A stretch of 7,573 bases of DNA, taken from Erwinia sp. GTDB taxonomy: Bacteria > Pseudomonadota > Gammaproteobacteria > Enterobacterales > Enterobacteriaceae. The notes beneath the pieces were generated by a model that did not search any database, was not told the origin of the DNA, and was given only the letters and a program-made list of their open reading frames with translations. This document shows positions 6,266 to 7,573 of this stretch, piece after piece; the first letter of the stretch is position 1, and each line of letters begins with the position of its first letter. Made by a program: the position numbers and the translations under genes. The stretch spans positions 1 through 7,573 of the forward strand of contig DOOK01000392.1 of NCBI GenBank assembly GCA_003512805.1, written 5' to 3'.

Positions 6266-6281
6266 CTGGCTGCCGACGCCC

Positions 6282-7573
6282 TTAGTCGCCGACTTCACCG
6301 CCGCCTTCCTGCGACGGCCATTTCCAGTCCCGTACTTCCGGGATGTCCTCACCGTATTCACGTACCCAGGCGTGATGGGCAGCCAGTTTTTCCTGCAGCT
6401 TGTCCAGCACGTCGGCGGCTTTCTCCTGCAGCCCCGGTACGCGCAGGATAGCTTCCTGCGCCAGGTGGTAACGATCCAGTTCGTTCAGCACCGTCATATC
6501 GAAAGGCGTGGTGGTAGTGCCTTCTTCATTAAAGCCTTTGACGTGGAAATTCGAATGGTTATTACGCTGGTAAGCCAGGCGATGGATCAGCGCAGGATAA
6601 CCGTGGAAAGCAAAAACAACCGGCTTTTCGCGAGTAAATATCGCATCGAAATCCTCTTCTTCCAGGCCGTGTGGATGTTGTTCCTGAGTTTGCAAAGCCA
6701 TTAAATCCACAACGTTAACAACCCTGACTGACAGATCGGGCAGGTATTGCCGCAGCAGATCGACAGCGGCCAGCGTTTCCATTGTGGGCACGTCGCCCGC
6801 ACAGGCCATCACCACGTCTGGCTCTTTACCCGATTTTTCATTCCCTGCCCATGGCCAGATGCCCATGCCTTTTTCACAATGGGCGATGGCCTCGTCCATA
6901 TTCAACCACTGCGGCTCCGGCTGTTTGCCTGCGATGATAACGTTAATACGATCCCAGGTTTTCAGGCAGTGATCGCCGACCCACAGCAAAGTATTGGCAT
7001 CGGGTGGCAGGTAAACGCGCACAATATCCGCTTTCTTGTTGATAACGTGATCGATAAAGCCAGGATCCTGATGACTATAGCCGTTGTGATCCTGACGCCA
7101 GACGTGCGAAGAGAGCAGATAGTTAAGCGAGGCGACAGGCTCACGCCACGGCAGCTTGCGGGAAACTTTCAGCCATTTGGCGTGCTGATTAAACATGGAG
7201 TCGATGATGTGGATAAAGGCTTCGTAGCAGTTGAACAAACCGTGGCGGCCGGTTAACAGATAGCCTTCGAGCCAGCCCTGACACTGATGTTCGCTGAGGA
7301 TTTCCATCACCCGCCCATCCGGAGCCAGCTGCTCATCATACTCGCGGATCTGTTCCATCCAGGTACGATTGGTGACGTCAAAAACCTTACTTAGTCGGTT
7401 AGAAGCGGTTTCATCCGGGCCGAAAAGGCGAAAGTTGTCGGGATTATCGCGGAAGATAGCGCTGAGATAGCTTGCCAGCACGGCCGTAGACTGCGCCTGC
7501 GTTTCGCCGGGTTCAGCAATTTCTACGGCAAACTCACGAATGTCGCGCGTTTTTAACGGCTTGCGCAGGCGGC
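6282..7573 (-). CDS. xfp: Phosphoketolase (xylulose-5-P/fructose-6-P), C-terminal part; start outside window
   Basis: The minus-strand frame is open from base 7573 to the TAA at 6282-6284 and gives the last 429 residues of an enzyme usually near 790-800 residues long. The TPP-dependent enzyme cleaves xylulose 5-phosphate (and often fructose 6-phosphate) with phosphate to acetyl phosphate and glyceraldehyde 3-phosphate (or erythrose 4-phosphate). In fragment numbering, family landmarks are [14 protein letters not shown] (47-60), LSEH with the presumed TPP-activating Glu94, NCYEAF with Tyr116, [13 protein letters not shown] with His162, Asn163 and His167, [23 protein letters not shown] and [11 protein letters not shown]. 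These correspond to known active-site residues of bifidobacterial phosphoketolase. The N-terminal TPP pyrophosphate-binding domain is outside the window. The GTG at 7479-7481 is an internal valine, not the start. A strong terminator follows the stop. Confidence 0.95.
   Translation of the reverse strand, partial: RLRKPLKTRDIREFAVEIAEPGETQAQSTAVLASYLSAIFRDNPDNFRLFGPDETASNRLSKVFDVTNRTWMEQIREYDEQLAPDGRVMEILSEHQCQGWLEGYLLTGRHGLFNCYEAFIHIIDSMFNQHAKWLKVSRKLPWREPVASLNYLLSSHVWRQDHNGYSHQDPGFIDHVINKKADIVRVYLPPDANTLLWVGDHCLKTWDRINVIIAGKQPEPQWLNMDEAIAHCEKGMGIWPWAGNEKSGKEPDVVMACAGDVPTMETLAAVDLLRQYLPDLSVRVVNVVDLMALQTQEQHPHGLEEEDFDAIFTREKPVVFAFHGYPALIHRLAYQRNNHSNFHVKGFNEEGTTTTPFDMTVLNELDRYHLAQEAILRVPGLQEKAADVLDKLQEKLAAHHAWVREYGEDIPEVRDWKWPSQEGGGEVGD

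Noticed and set aside
6747..7256. 169-codon open frame on the plus strand inside the phosphoketolase gene
   Set aside because: It is antisense to highly conserved active-site sequence, with no recognisable domain or ribosome binding site.
7479..7481. GTG as the start of a 399-residue phosphoketolase
   Set aside because: The frame stays open to the window edge and the 30 residues upstream fit phosphoketolase sequence, so the codon is internal.

Overview
The window looks like chromosomal DNA of an enterobacterium. Two adjacent genes on the minus strand match E. coli YhjD and YhjC in sequence as I remember them and in order. The base composition is moderately GC-rich, and spacing and ribosome binding sites are typical of Enterobacterales. 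The rest of the window (SDR, PhzF, GST, MocR/LysE, phosphoketolase) is not the E. coli yhj neighbourhood. Together with the phosphoketolase this suggests a relative such as Pantoea or Erwinia, but that genus-level placement is inference. No rRNA, tRNA, insertion sequence, phage gene or CRISPR array is visible.

Layout: (i) 1-1537, minus strand: LysR regulator yhjC followed by the 5' part of the inner-membrane protein yhjD, whose 3' end lies beyond base 1. (ii) 1653-2411, plus strand: a classical short-chain dehydrogenase/reductase divergent from yhjC. (iii) 2436-3287, minus strand: a PhzF-family enzyme convergent with the SDR; a perfect 11-bp hairpin covers the junction. (iv) 3435-4058, plus strand: a glutathione S-transferase divergent from phzF. 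(v) 4062-5519, minus strand: a MocR-type (GntR helix-turn-helix plus aminotransferase fold) regulator whose stop codon is 3 bp from the GST stop. (vi) 5656-6240, plus strand: a LysE/RhtB exporter divergent from the MocR gene. (vii) 6282-7573, minus strand: the C-terminal half of a phosphoketolase, with a clear intrinsic terminator squeezed between its stop codon and that of the exporter.

From yhjC onward the genes alternate strand one by one, so most are probably single-gene transcription units. Two regulator/target pairs are suggested by divergence: YhjC with the SDR, and the MocR protein with the LysE exporter. The second pair shares a 136-bp intergenic region holding five copies of TACC, some in 10- and 20-bp phasing, and a good promoter for the regulator. 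This is the most informative regulatory sequence here. All genes appear intact apart from the two cut by the window edges. I see no convincing sign of a new biological system: this is an ordinary metabolic and regulatory stretch with a few regulatory details worth checking.
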